From assembly GCF_008298035.1 (NCBI RefSeq), contig NZ_CP042910.1:124001-188000 (forward strand): a DNA stretch of 64,000 nucleotides. Reading direction: 5' to 3'. A model generated the notes under the pieces. That model did not search any database. It was not told the origin of the DNA and was given only the letters and a program-made list of their open reading frames with translations. Of the stretch, positions 44,045 through 55,253 are shown in pieces (within the stretch, counting starts at the first letter, position 1; the number at the start of each line of letters is the position of its first letter). The stretch comes from Gimesia maris. GTDB lineage: Bacteria > Planctomycetota > Planctomycetia > Planctomycetales > Planctomycetaceae. The position numbers were made by a program, and so were the translations under genes.

Positions 44045-45481
44045 TCAGTCATGCAGCTGGTTCAGCAGTTTAAGGGCGGTCTGGCGGATCTTCGTTTCCG
44101 CATCGATTTCCAGGTAACTGCTGCGGGCCGGCCAGGTTTCATAACCGCCTAATGCATGCTGCTGAGGAGTTGGCAGATAGCCGCTGGAGCCATTCGCCAG
44201 TTCCATGGAGAAGGTCGCTTTGAACGGGCTCTGATCTTTGATCGCCAGACCGGTTTCCGTAAACACTTCGCAAGGCATTCCTGCGATCCCCAGCCCCCCT
44301 ATGCGAATCGCCTGAATTTTAATCTTCTCAGTCGGGGGATACTTACTGAGTTCAACCGCTTCGGTTGCATAAATCTTCGACCAGCGATGCACCGTTTTCT
44401 GTTGGGGATGTTCCAGAATTTCACGTGCCCACTTCAGGCGTTCTGCATCGGGACGGCGAATTCCCAGTTCCAGTTCCTGTTCGAGCATATCAATTGCCAG
44501 GTCTGACTTGTAATTCAGCTGATTGATCACTTTCAGCGACTGCTCTGCAAACTGTTGACCCGATTCTTCAATCCATTCAAACGCGGCATACTTCTTTTTG
44601 TCCTGTTTCATGACCGCGCCCACGTTACCGCTCGTGCCGTTAGAGAGCATGCCCACAAACGGTGGATGTGATTTTTCAGTCGTTAATATTTTCGCGAGGT
44701 GTCGGGCATAGGCGCCAAAATAGTCGGCACTGATCTGCCCTTTCTGATAGCCGCCACAATAGTGAATGCTCATGTTGCCCAGGACCGCCAGTGGCGATCC
44801 ATCTCGATGCTGGACCGACAACAGCGAGCATTGTGGATCGATGGGGGCCGCGGGTTGAATGATCGATTTGCTGCGACCGGAAACAGATTTGATCTGCTCT
44901 CCCGCGACTCCGAACGGGTTTAAAGAGACGCTCCCTTTTTCTGCCAGAAACCGCCGACAGGCGGCGTATTTCCCTGCATCGAAGGAGCCCCAGGCGATTT
45001 GTGCCGGGGCCAGATTCTGGTCGGCCTGGATGATGGCGGCGGCCATCTGTTCGATCAATTGTTCGTAATAGGTATCATCTTTCTCACTGGCGCGCCCATA
45101 CGGCACACGCGGAGCAGCGTGCGTATGCGTGCTGGTCATCAGGATGCGATCCACGGGCAGGCCGGTTTTTTCAAAGACGATCTGTTTTGCGCGATCAAAG
45201 TAACTCCGCTCCACCATACACAGATCATTCACGCAAATGGCAATCCGTGTGTTCCCGTCATCAAGTACCAGCGCCCGTGAAAAGATCCGGTCGTGTACGC
45301 CAGTGACAGAACCATTTTTAGAGATCACCCCATCCAGCGAGGTTCCCGGCGGTGGTGTAATATCGACGGCAGCGGCACCAGCCCGCAGACTAGTGGTCTC
45401 CGCCCGTGCTTCGCGGGAAGTCATAGTCAGAAACAGAAAACAGGCAGGCAGGATCAGTGTCAGCAGGATGCGGGGCAGCAT
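44045..45481 (-). CDS. Neutral/alkaline ceramidase-like exported protein
   Basis: 478 residues. Signal peptide (about 1-26, AEA-type). The N-terminal domain matches neutral/alkaline non-lysosomal ceramidases: AAAVDITPPPGTSLDG, HDRIFSRALVLDDG and the zinc/active-site segment TSTHTHAAPR. ATG at 45481 is chosen; GAGAGG is 6 bases upstream. Ceramidases hydrolyse the N-acyl bond of ceramide, but planctomycetes encode many homologues and the real substrate may be another amide or lipid. It is 120 bases downstream of the GH105 fusion gene on the same strand. Confidence 0.85.
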   Translation of the reverse strand: MLPRILLTLILPACFLFLTMTSREARAETTSLRAGAAAVDITPPPGTSLDGVISKNGSVTGVHDRIFSRALVLDDGNTRIAICVNDLCMVERSYFDRAKQIVFEKTGLPVDRILMTSTHTHAAPRVPYGRASEKDDTYYEQLIEQMAAAIIQADQNLAPAQIAWGSFDAGKYAACRRFLAEKGSVSLNPFGVAGEQIKSVSGRSKSIIQPAAPIDPQCSLLSVQHRDGSPLAVLGNMSIHYCGGYQKGQISADYFGAYARHLAKILTTEKSHPPFVGMLSNGTSGNVGAVMKQDKKKYAAFEWIEESGQQFAEQSLKVINQLNYKSDLAIDMLEQELELGIRRPDAERLKWAREILEHPQQKTVHRWSKIYATEAVELSKYPPTEKIKIQAIRIGGLGIAGMPCEVFTETGLAIKDQSPFKATFSMELANGSSGYLPTPQQHALGGYETWPARSSYLEIDAETKIRQTALKLLNQLHD

Positions 45482-45601
45482 ACGGGACCTCTCAAAGAAT
45501 TCCAATATGAAAAGAGCGTCGTTTCCAGCATACCCGATAGGGAAGTGATATTTCCAGAACAGAGACCGGATTTATACCAGTCAGATCAAATCCAGAATGA
45601 T

Positions 45602-47461
45602 TTAATCCATATTCTGTTGTGCGGCGTTGTTGCGTTCGTTCTGCCACTGTGCCATTTCGTTGGAGACGAGGAATGCCATCGCACCGCCGCGGGCATCGGT
45701 CCCGAGAATCGCCGTCCGATCCAGGTAGCCGCGCAGGTTTTTCTGCTTGCCGGTACCGGTACAGACATCGACGAGTGTGCCATCAAAGGCGATGCGGGTT
45801 TTGATCGCATTCCAGGCGCGCTCGATGACTGGTGTATAAATCTCGGCGTCCAGCCAGCCTTCGCGTACGCCACGAATCATCGAAAATGTGATCATGCAGG
45901 TGGATGTCATTTCGCGATAACTTTCCGGATGATCAATCACCTGATGCCACATGCCGTTGGGGTGCTGATGTTGACTCAGCGCTTGCAGATGTTTGCGATG
46001 TCCTTCGATGAACTGTTCCCGCAGGGGGGAATTCAGGGGAAGCTCCGACAGGACTAATGCCAGCCCCAGAGCCGGGAAGCCATTACCGCGTCCCCAGGCT
46101 GCTTCGCTGAGAGGGGAATTCTGATAGATACCGTCCGCTCGCTGATCCATGCTCTGGATGAAACGCCAGTGTTTTAGTGCCATGTCGTAATACTTCGTCT
46201 CTCCCGTCAGTCGACCGACGGCTGCCAGGATGGGGCACGACATGAATACGGCGTCGCTCATTTCCACATGATGCGGCATTGACTCCTTCATGTTTCCCTG
46301 CTCATCAAAGCCGAGATCCGCCGCCTGTTGCGCGAGTTGAAGATATTGCGGGTTTCCGGTCGCTTTGGCCAGTTCCGAAAACAGCAGGTGCCCGGCGATC
46401 AGGCTGCCGCCCCCTCGCTTCTTGAGGGGTTCCGGATTTTTCTTGAGATAGGCCTGCGTGATTTTTTCCACGGCCAGTAAGCGACTCGGGTCGGCAGTCA
46501 GTTCGCCCAGTCTGATCTGACTGATGAGGGACAATGCGGGCAGGTATGAGAGCCCTCCCAGGTCACGCCCATATACGTTTGCCAGTTGAGTGGCGACCTG
46601 AATGGGAGTACGCTGCAGACGTCGCATCAATTCCAGTCGAGCCGGGGAAGGTCCCTGAAAGGAGATCTGATTCATCGCGGTCAGGAGTTCAGGGAGAAAC
46701 GCGCGGGGGCGAGTCGCATCGAGTTCCACAGCCAGAGCCGGTACACGACCGACGTCCGATGGTGATTTGAAGGCGAGAGCCGAAACCAGTTCCCAGCCGA
46801 ATACCGGACGGATTTGTGGAGGCAGCAGTTTGCCCAGTCGCTGGACGGTCGGCAGACTGTCAACGGGGACAACCCATTGAAACTGCTTGCCTTCGCGGAC
46901 ATCCAGCACCAGGTCCGGCGCGTGCATGCCGATCCAGCGCCACAGATATTCGGCCTCCGGTTTCGTCGGGCTGAGATATGCGTCTCCCATCGGCGGATAG
47001 CCGTGTGTTGGATTTCCGCCCGAAGCATTTTTGGGACCCTGCTTCAGAACCCAGCCATCGGGGTTCGCAATGGGAACCGCGGACAGCGAATATTTTTCCC
47101 GCAGAGGTGCTGCGACTTCCGCCTTATAAAACCATTCGACCGCATCGATCACCGCATCAACGGATTTCCGGGATCCGTCCAGCCCGCCAATGAGCAGGAT
47201 GCGGGTTTTTCCCGTGTGCAGATTCAGATCGTCTTGAGAATACACACAGGGGATCGGTGTTTCTTTGCGGGTCACACCGATGGCGGAGTGAATCAATGCA
47301 GGTTGATTCTGCAGCGACTGCAGTTTTTCTTTGACCGCTGATTTAAAATCGACGGTTGCTTCCGGTTTGTCTGCATTGACGGGATCTGCAAACAGAGAAA
47401 CCGTTTGAACAGACAGCAGAGAAACAATCGTCAGGCAGAGAGTCAGCAGAGGAAATTTCAT
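45602..47461 (-). CDS. Degenerate M14-like domain fused to GH88/GH105-like domain
   Basis: 619 residues. Signal peptide 1-25. Residues about 45-285 have an M14 carboxypeptidase layout: ILLIGGLDGSRKSVDAV in place of the GxxHGxE zinc motif, AVPIANPDGW (NPDG kept) and VLDVREGKQ where a zinc-binding His is expected. The zinc ligands are replaced, so peptidase activity is unlikely. Residues about 300-610 form an alpha/alpha toroid of GH88/GH105 type: AWGRGNGFPALGLALVL and NGMWHQVIDHPES, with EMTSTCMITF; the unsaturated uronyl hydrolase fold. ATG at 47461 begins the signal peptide. A sugar-degradation role is inferred from the second domain. Confidence 0.75.
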   Translation of the reverse strand: MKFPLLTLCLTIVSLLSVQTVSLFADPVNADKPEATVDFKSAVKEKLQSLQNQPALIHSAIGVTRKETPIPCVYSQDDLNLHTGKTRILLIGGLDGSRKSVDAVIDAVEWFYKAEVAAPLREKYSLSAVPIANPDGWVLKQGPKNASGGNPTHGYPPMGDAYLSPTKPEAEYLWRWIGMHAPDLVLDVREGKQFQWVVPVDSLPTVQRLGKLLPPQIRPVFGWELVSALAFKSPSDVGRVPALAVELDATRPRAFLPELLTAMNQISFQGPSPARLELMRRLQRTPIQVATQLANVYGRDLGGLSYLPALSLISQIRLGELTADPSRLLAVEKITQAYLKKNPEPLKKRGGGSLIAGHLLFSELAKATGNPQYLQLAQQAADLGFDEQGNMKESMPHHVEMSDAVFMSCPILAAVGRLTGETKYYDMALKHWRFIQSMDQRADGIYQNSPLSEAAWGRGNGFPALGLALVLSELPLNSPLREQFIEGHRKHLQALSQHQHPNGMWHQVIDHPESYREMTSTCMITFSMIRGVREGWLDAEIYTPVIERAWNAIKTRIAFDGTLVDVCTGTGKQKNLRGYLDRTAILGTDARGGAMAFLVSNEMAQWQNERNNAAQQNMD

Positions 47462-47590
47462 GGCAGGCAGAATCCGGGCAGGGGGATCAGGATGAAAGTG
47501 AATGAAAACAGTGGTTCTCAAATATTGTAAAACTGCTGCAGACCAAATGCCAGCAGAGAACCCTGTTCCTTACGAAAAGCAATCTCTAAC

Positions 47591-47777
47591 GGGTGGGCAC
47601 GAATGTAATTCGTGCCGAGCGTAGCGAGCAGAAGGTTGCAGCTCTAATGTGCAAATCATAGTTGAGATACCAACTAATCGACATCAGACATAATAAGGTG
47701 CGTCGATGCACCACTCATCGTGAAATCTGCTACCTCCTGTTGCCTACGGCAATCCCGGATTTTATCCGGGACCACCC
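47591..47777. repeat. 187-base palindromic interspersed element (MITE-like)
   Basis: The ends are imperfect inverted copies of each other: each has GGGTGG, then a hairpin, then a G-C-GTAG segment and CA-AGGT-GCAG. The left hairpin is GCACGAAT/ATTCGTGC with loop GTA (47597-47615). The right one is CCCGGAT/ATCCGGG with loop TTT (47754-47770). A third, GGTGC/GCACC, is in the centre (47697-47712). It lies between the M23 peptidase and M14-GH105 genes and contains no gene. No target-site duplication is seen. Confidence 0.6.
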
Positions 47778-47801
47778 GCGGGACGATGTGGAGATATCGA
47801 A

Positions 47802-49310
47802 TTACGGTTCTACGCGCACATGCAGGTGTGTTACCGCTTTCACGCCATCCTCGCGGCTGCGTTCGACTTTCACCAGGTAGTTGCCCGCTTTCTGATAGGT
47901 GTGTTTCGTGATCGCGTAGCCGTCTTCATCCAGTGGTTTTACATTGCCGTCCGATTTCACGCTGACCGTCGGGCTGCCGTCGCCGAAATCCCAGATTTCT
48001 TCCCCTGTCGTATTGCCGAACGAGCGGACTTTGAAGGTAATCGGTTCGCCGACTTTGTTATTGAGGGAAGGCCAGTAAGAAGCGTGAATGCGTGGCACAT
48101 ACTCTTCCATGTTTTGCGGATCGAGCACATGCACTTCTGCGAAATCGTAATCGACGTTGCCTGCTTTGTCGGTGACTTTCAGAATTTCATTATAGACGCC
48201 GGGTTTGTCGTAGGTTCGTTTGATTTCCGCTCCGGTTGCCGTCGTACCATCGCAAAAAGTCCAGTCGTAGCTTTGAATGCTGTCGTTAACGCTATAGGAT
48301 TGCGTTCCCTTCAGAACCGTTGATTCACCCGCTTTGATAAAGTGTTTGCGACGACTGTTGGCGACCAGTTCCGGTTGGTATTGATTGCGGTATGCTTCCC
48401 AGATAAACGCGTAACCCGCTTGCGTGCCCCATTTACCAGATGGTTGTCGGCTTTTGATTTCAAAGTGCAGATGCGACCAGCCGCCGCTGGCTCCTTTTTT
48501 TCCCAGGATGCCGATTTCGTCACCCTGTTTGATGATGCGTCCAGGTTTGATGCGGTCATTAATTTGGTGCAGGTGACTGTAACGGTAATACCAGCCCCGG
48601 GCATCCCGGAGATAAACGACATCATAACGCGGTGCAACCGGCGTATTTTTTTTATGCGCATCCAGAACTTCATCGCCGGCTGAAACCACAATCCCATCCG
48701 TGGCGGCGATGACACGTGTGAGCTTCTCGGCACCCCCGATATCGAGACCGCTGTGGTAATAAATCTTCGGCAGGATTTTCGTGCCTCCGTCGACCGGTTC
48801 ATTGTCGTACCAGGTGCGTGTCGCAAACCAGCGTTGTTCGACCGGGTAGATAAACGAACCCGGTTTAATCAGCGGCGAATCTTTGGGCCAGAATCGCAGA
48901 CGGGCGTCCTTGTCGAGCCCCCAGAAGGCGGGTGTGCCGTTGGAGTTGTAACCGCCGGTAATCGAACAGTCGATCTGCACTTTACCAATCGTCTGCGGCA
49001 GATTGTACATCCCCGATTCCAGTTCGATGGTTTCGCCGTCCACTTCGACGGTGACGATGGCACTCCGCACTGCCTGTCGAATGGGATCGCGGGTCTCCTT
49101 GAGATCGAGTAACTTCACCTGAACCTGCTCGCCATTGCTGAGGGTGACAGTCGCAGACTCGCCCACATTCAGATCGACGACACGGACAATGGGAGCGAAT
49201 TCGGGATCAGTATCCGAGTCCGCGGCCGGGAGAGGCGTGACCAGTGTGTGAACACCAATGACAGTGAAGAGGATGAGACAGCATTTATAATGCAGGGGGG
49301 AGTTCAACAT
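47802..49310 (-). CDS. Exported M23 peptidase with PKD domains
   Basis: 502 residues. Signal peptide about 1-29. An N-terminal region (40-130) is followed by an M23/LytM metallopeptidase domain (about 150-310): HSGLDIGG carries the first His/Asp zinc ligands, and GGWSHLHFEI the HxH pair. Two PKD-like beta domains follow (about 335-410 and 430-500), seen in DWTFCDGTTATG and IWDFGDGSPTVS. It cleaves peptide bonds in cell-wall-type peptides or other Gly-rich substrates outside the cytoplasm. It is 32 bases downstream of larB on the same strand. Confidence 0.9.
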   Translation of the reverse strand: MLNSPLHYKCCLILFTVIGVHTLVTPLPAADSDTDPEFAPIVRVVDLNVGESATVTLSNGEQVQVKLLDLKETRDPIRQAVRSAIVTVEVDGETIELESGMYNLPQTIGKVQIDCSITGGYNSNGTPAFWGLDKDARLRFWPKDSPLIKPGSFIYPVEQRWFATRTWYDNEPVDGGTKILPKIYYHSGLDIGGAEKLTRVIAATDGIVVSAGDEVLDAHKKNTPVAPRYDVVYLRDARGWYYRYSHLHQINDRIKPGRIIKQGDEIGILGKKGASGGWSHLHFEIKSRQPSGKWGTQAGYAFIWEAYRNQYQPELVANSRRKHFIKAGESTVLKGTQSYSVNDSIQSYDWTFCDGTTATGAEIKRTYDKPGVYNEILKVTDKAGNVDYDFAEVHVLDPQNMEEYVPRIHASYWPSLNNKVGEPITFKVRSFGNTTGEEIWDFGDGSPTVSVKSDGNVKPLDEDGYAITKHTYQKAGNYLVKVERSREDGVKAVTHLHVRVEP

Positions 49311-49342
49311 GGCAGGGCTCTCTTGGTTGAGTCGGGGACGCG

Positions 49343-50125
49343 TCAGGAGGTTTTCTGTTTCTGGTCGGCGATCAGGCCGGCGATAAAACCGGCTTTGAAG
49401 CCTGCATTGATATTAACCACAGTCACATTCGCAGCACAACTGTTGAGCATGCCCAGCAGCGCCGCCATGCCTCCCAGGCTGGCGCCGTAACCGACGCTGG
49501 TGGGAACCGCGATGACAGGGCAGGAGACCCAGCCTCCCACGACAGAAGGGAGTGCGCCTTCCATACCAGCGGCGACCACGATGGCCGAGACATTCTGAAT
49601 CCGCGGCAGTTGCTCCTGCAGGCGGTGTGGACCTGCGACCCCGACGTCAACGATGAAGTCCGGCTCGTAGCCCATCCAGATCAATGTTTCGATGGCTTCT
49701 TCCGCAACAGGGCGATCACTGGTGCCTGCAGTTAAGACGGCGATTCTTCCCGAGATCAGTTCTTCATCGAAGGCGGCGTCTTTTTCGGGGATGCGAATCG
49801 TACGGGCTGTCTGATTATAGATCGCCTGGGGAAACTGCTTGAGTACCACTTCCGCCTGCGCTTCTGAAATCCGCGTTCCCAGGCAGCGCTGTTTTGCTTC
49901 CAGCAGCAGAGTGAAAATTTCCACCAGGGAGGTAGATGTTTTTCCTTCGCAGTAGACAACTTCGGGGTAGCCACAGCGTGAACTGCGATCGAGGTCGATA
50001 CTGGCGGAAGCAAGCGCGCCTGTTTTCTGAGGCACCTGTTCCTGGTATTGTTCGACAGCCTGTTCCACGGACAGCGCCCCCTGACGGACCTGCTCAAACA
50101 GTTGAGAAAGCTGGTCATCGGACAT
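49343..50125 (-). CDS. larB: Nickel-pincer cofactor biosynthesis protein LarB
   Basis: 260 residues. An N-terminal helical region (1-120) is followed by an AIR-carboxylase (PurE-like) domain: GRIAVLTAGTSDRPVAEEA, then VDVGVAGPHRL, VVAAGMEGALPSVVGG and VPTSVGYGASLGG. LarB carboxylates and hydrolyses nicotinic acid adenine dinucleotide, the first step to the nickel-pincer cofactor of lactate racemase-type enzymes. GAGG lies 7 bases before the ATG. No larA, larC or larE is in the window. It is 126 bases downstream of acs, with a terminator between. Confidence 0.92.
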   Translation of the reverse strand: MSDDQLSQLFEQVRQGALSVEQAVEQYQEQVPQKTGALASASIDLDRSSRCGYPEVVYCEGKTSTSLVEIFTLLLEAKQRCLGTRISEAQAEVVLKQFPQAIYNQTARTIRIPEKDAAFDEELISGRIAVLTAGTSDRPVAEEAIETLIWMGYEPDFIVDVGVAGPHRLQEQLPRIQNVSAIVVAAGMEGALPSVVGGWVSCPVIAVPTSVGYGASLGGMAALLGMLNSCAANVTVVNINAGFKAGFIAGLIADQKQKTS

Positions 50126-50159
50126 CTCAGTACCTCAATTCGACTGCGGTAAACAAACA

Positions 50160-50188
50160 GCAGGATGGTCGAAAACCGGCCATCCTGC
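50160..50188 (-). terminator. Terminator candidate after acs
   Basis: GCAGGATGG and CCATCCTGC form a perfect 9-base stem with an 11-base loop, 64 bases after the acs stop on the minus strand. It is followed by TGTTTGTTTA. It probably separates acs from larB. Confidence 0.6.
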
Positions 50189-50251
50189 AAAATTATATAA
50201 TGAGTAAATACAGATCTCGGTTTCGAGTTGCCGATTCAGCAACTCAAGAGA

Positions 50252-52207
<1,956 letters not shown>

Positions 52208-52793
52208 CGTTGTCATTCCCCTTTGTTTTATTTGGCGAGCGAAATAAGAACCGAAAATGCGGATCAGCAACCTGTTCAAATCAGGCCTGCTGAATCGATT
52301 CTCTCCCTGTGTCTTTCTAAAGAATTAATAAACAATGCTAAGATAGCGATTTTAGGGCACTGTTTTTTTGAAGTCAACAAACGGACCACCGCTTCCTCTG
52401 ATAACGGAAACGTGTTGCTGAATACCTTATCTAAGCGTCAAAACACGGAAAATCAAGCGGGACGGGGTACGCAAGTCACTTTAAATCAGCGGAAAGTAAG
52501 GCTGGCTCCCCATTTCTTCGCGATTTCGACTGTTTTCACCGGTAATTTGACTCTCTGTGATGTGAACACATGATTGATCCACCGGGAACAGCAGCCGCGG
52601 TCTGCACGATTCTCTGGTGTCAAACGCTACGATTGGACCAAAAAATTGACAGGTCGATAAATGTTTATGTCACAGTCACAATTTCCTTGCGTTTGGTAGT
52701 AAGCTGCTTTTACAAAAATGTAAACAGGATCTGGCGAGAAAGGTGCGCAGGCATCGATCAGGTATTATCAAACGTGAGTGGTTCCACAAAGAA
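52208..52793. other. Intergenic region upstream of acs and first acyltransferase
   Basis: 586 bases between divergent genes, with the acs promoter at 52349-52377. A short inverted repeat TTTACA-AAAA-TGTAAA is at 52709-52724, 70 bases before the acyltransferase ATG. A 116-codon plus-strand frame at 52223-52573 has no ribosome site or family match that I can recognise. Confidence 0.55.
52349..52377 (-). promoter_or_regulatory. Sigma-70-type promoter candidate for acs
   Basis: On the minus strand TTGACT (52377-52372) and TAAAAT (52354-52349) are exactly 17 bases apart (5/6 each), 142 bases upstream of the acs start. Confidence 0.6.
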
Positions 52794-53912
52794 ATGAAAT
52801 CTTCTACAGGAAAATATTATATCGGGCTGGATCACCTCAGGGCTCTGGCTGCATTCATGGTGTTCTCCTGGCATTTCATTCATACAGCGATTCCTTTTAC
52901 TTATACACCTTCCCTATTTCCGCTCTCACTGTTCAATGAAGGACACACGGGAGTGGCTTTATTCATGACATTGAGTGGGTATCTGTTTGCCAAGTTGCTG
53001 GATGGGAAACGAATCCGGTATGGATCTTTTCTCTGGAACCGGGTTTTGAGATTGGCTCCCTTGTTGCTATTTGTACTCGCCCTGAACAGTATCAAATATT
53101 ATTACCGCGGCGCCTCTGTCCTGTCGATCTGCGAGCATTATTTAACCGGCTTGATTAAACCAACTTTGCCCAATGGGGGCTGGTCGATTACGGTTGAATT
53201 CCATTTTTACCTGCTGCTTCCAATATTGTTATACCTCTCGAGGGCTTCGAAGTACGCTCTCAGTTTCGTGGTTTGTTGTGCGATTCTTATTCGGTTGATC
53301 ATTTTTCAGGTAAGGGGGGAGGTTCAGGAGTTGGCTTACTGGACGATCGTTGGTCGTATTGATCAGTTCCTGTTGGGAATGATCGCTTTTCAAATGCAAT
53401 CCTGGATTAAACAACGGCATCTGCTGGTCCTGGGCAGTATTGCCGCTTTCTCACTGTTTTACTGGTATTTTGATCGGTCCGGTGGATTTTATAATAGTCC
53501 CAGTTATCCTTCAAATCGTTCGATCTGGGTTTATTTTCCGACTCTGGAGGGACTGACTTACGGGCTTCTTATTGCATGGTATGATAATTCTTTTTCGCAT
53601 TCTCAAAGCTGGGGGTCCCGGTTTATTGCTTTGATCGGCACCTATTCTTATTCCATTTACCTGTTGCATTATTTCTTTACCGGATTTTTTATCGGACTCC
53701 TGCATGGATATGTTTTGCCGATTACTAATTTCTACATTGCATTCTGCTTTTCCGTAACAGGCTTTTTGCTGATGGTTCCCATCGGGTATCTCAGTTTTCG
53801 GTTTATTGAGTCGCCGTTCTTAAAACTGCGCACCAGATATCTGATTGATGAACCAGCTGGGTCCACTTTAGAGATGAAGGCAGCGGAAGAAACAGAAACA
53901 CTGCCAACTTAG
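52794..53912 (+). CDS. Acyltransferase, OafA/YrhL type (copy 1)
   Basis: 372 residues with about ten membrane segments. The acyltransferase-3 motifs are present: GLDHLRALAAFMVFSWHF with the family His, GVALFMTLSGYLFAKLL, a GGWSITVEFHFYLLLPILL segment and SYSIYLLHYFF near the end. Such proteins O-acylate sugars of lipids or polysaccharides at the membrane. ATG at 52794 is chosen; the ribosome site is weak. It is a paralogue of the gene at 54132, with the C-terminal 40 residues nearly identical and the rest diverged. Between them lies a truncated copy of the PhyH gene. Confidence 0.88.
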   Translation: MKSSTGKYYIGLDHLRALAAFMVFSWHFIHTAIPFTYTPSLFPLSLFNEGHTGVALFMTLSGYLFAKLLDGKRIRYGSFLWNRVLRLAPLLLFVLALNSIKYYYRGASVLSICEHYLTGLIKPTLPNGGWSITVEFHFYLLLPILLYLSRASKYALSFVVCCAILIRLIIFQVRGEVQELAYWTIVGRIDQFLLGMIAFQMQSWIKQRHLLVLGSIAAFSLFYWYFDRSGGFYNSPSYPSNRSIWVYFPTLEGLTYGLLIAWYDNSFSHSQSWGSRFIALIGTYSYSIYLLHYFFTGFFIGLLHGYVLPITNFYIAFCFSVTGFLLMVPIGYLSFRFIESPFLKLRTRYLIDEPAGSTLEMKAAEETETLPT

Positions 53913-54093
53913 AGAGTCAGGTTTCAAGAGGTACCCGCTTCCATTAATGCCCGTGCTTTCTGGTAGGCGGCTTTCATTTCCTGGGAATCCTGCGTGTGTT
54001 CGCCACGAAAAACGAGCAGCAGGCCCAGGCGGGGAAAATCGCTGACATGCGGCGCGCTGAAGTGAATCGACTGACAGTGATGGATCAGAATAT
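53790..54093. repeat. Near-identical 304-base repeat, copy 1
   Basis: The segment matches 55131-55434 with 9 differences that I count by eye. It covers the 3' end of acyltransferase 1, its stop and the remnant of the PhyH gene. The flanking acyltransferase bodies are far more diverged. Confidence 0.9.
53924..54093 (-). pseudogene. Truncated 3' fragment of the phytanoyl-CoA dioxygenase gene
   Basis: About 56 codons plus the TGA stop match the 3' end of the intact gene at 55265-55996, without frameshift: it reads ILIHHCQSIHFSAPHVSDF and onwards to EAGTS. Only Thr-to-Ser and Asn-to-His changes are seen. It breaks off abruptly at 54093 in an A/T tract, so there is no start or iron-binding HxD. 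It is a remnant of a tandem duplication and is unlikely to be expressed as protein. Confidence 0.85.
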
Positions 54094-54131
54094 TTTTTTA
54101 ATTCAACAGAACCAGTGAATCGTTCCGCAGC

Positions 54132-55253
54132 ATGAAATCATCAGCAGGGAAATATTATATTGGCTTAGATCATCTCAGGGCGATTGCTGCCTTTATGGTC
54201 TTTTCATTTCACTTTATACATATCCCGTTCCCCTTCAGTTATGACCCCACGTTTATCCCTTTTTCCCTCGTGAATGAGGGGCACACGGGCGTTGCACTTT
54301 TCATGACTCTTAGCGGATATTTATTTGCTAAGCTATTGGATGGAAAGAGAATCAAATACGGTTCATTTTTGTGGAATCGTTTTTTAAGGCTGGCCCCCTT
54401 ATTATTTTTTATGGTGACAATGCAGGGTATCTATGAATGCTTGCATGGTACAACTACCCCGGTCCGCTATTTCCTTGAGATGCTTAAAGGTGTGGTCATG
54501 CCGATTCTGCCAAACGGAGGCTGGTCGATCACTGTGGAATTTCACTTCTATTTAGTGCTGCCGATTTTATTGTATCTCTCACGCAAATCAAAATATTCCC
54601 TCTGCCTGACAGTCTGTTGTGCTATTCTGCTGCGGTTAATGCTGCGCGAAGAAGTCGGCCATATTCAATCGCTTGCGTACTTGACGATCGTGGGTCGGAT
54701 CGATCAATTTCTACTGGGGATGATTGCGTTCCAACTGCGGGATTATATTCAAGGACGTCACTTCCTGGTTCTGAGTGGATTCACAGCCTTCGCCATTTTT
54801 TACTGGTATTTTGATAAAGCAGGTGGCTTTTTTCATAATCCTTCCTATCCTTCCAATCGTCTTGTCTGGGTCTATTTACCAACGATTGAAGGTCTGGTTT
54901 ATGCTTTAATCATTGCCTGGTACGATAATTCTTTTGTGCATTCTCACGGTAGAGTGTCCCGATTTGTTGCTCTAATCGGCACCTATTCTTATTCCATTTA
55001 TTTACTACACATGTTTTTTCAGAAGCTCATCCTTTTGCTCTTGGAAAGATATATCATGCCCGTTTCAAGCATGCCGATCGCATTTTGTTTTTCCGTATTG
55101 GGCTTTTTAATAATGGTGCCTGTTGCCGCTCTCAGTTTTCGGTTCATTGAGTCGCCGTTCTTAAAACTGCGCACCAGATATCTGATTGATGAACCAGCAG
55201 AGTCCACTTTAGAGATGAAGACAGCGGAAGAAACAGAAACACTGCCAACTTAG
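54132..55253 (+). CDS. Acyltransferase, OafA/YrhL type (copy 2)
   Basis: 373 residues, the same multi-pass layout as copy 1: GLDHLRAIAAFMVFSFHF, GVALFMTLSGYLFAKLL, GGWSITVEFHFYLVLPILL and SYSIYLLHMFF. The sequence is clearly related to copy 1 but diverged in the outer loops (about 90-130 and 180-195). The C-terminal tail (FIESPFLKLRTRYLIDEP) is shared. The start ATG at 54132 follows the PhyH fragment. It converges on the intact PhyH gene with 11 bases between. The two copies may modify different sugars or give dosage. Confidence 0.88.
   Translation: MKSSAGKYYIGLDHLRAIAAFMVFSFHFIHIPFPFSYDPTFIPFSLVNEGHTGVALFMTLSGYLFAKLLDGKRIKYGSFLWNRFLRLAPLLFFMVTMQGIYECLHGTTTPVRYFLEMLKGVVMPILPNGGWSITVEFHFYLVLPILLYLSRKSKYSLCLTVCCAILLRLMLREEVGHIQSLAYLTIVGRIDQFLLGMIAFQLRDYIQGRHFLVLSGFTAFAIFYWYFDKAGGFFHNPSYPSNRLVWVYLPTIEGLVYALIIAWYDNSFVHSHGRVSRFVALIGTYSYSIYLLHMFFQKLILLLLERYIMPVSSMPIAFCFSVLGFLIMVPVAALSFRFIESPFLKLRTRYLIDEPAESTLEMKTAEETETLPT

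Noticed and set aside
47662..47880. Short frames crossing the palindromic element
   Set aside because: They translate hairpin arms of a repeat and overlap the end of the M23 gene.
52223..52573. 116-codon frame upstream of the acyltransferase
   Set aside because: It begins inside the acs leader, covers the acs promoter and has no ribosome site.
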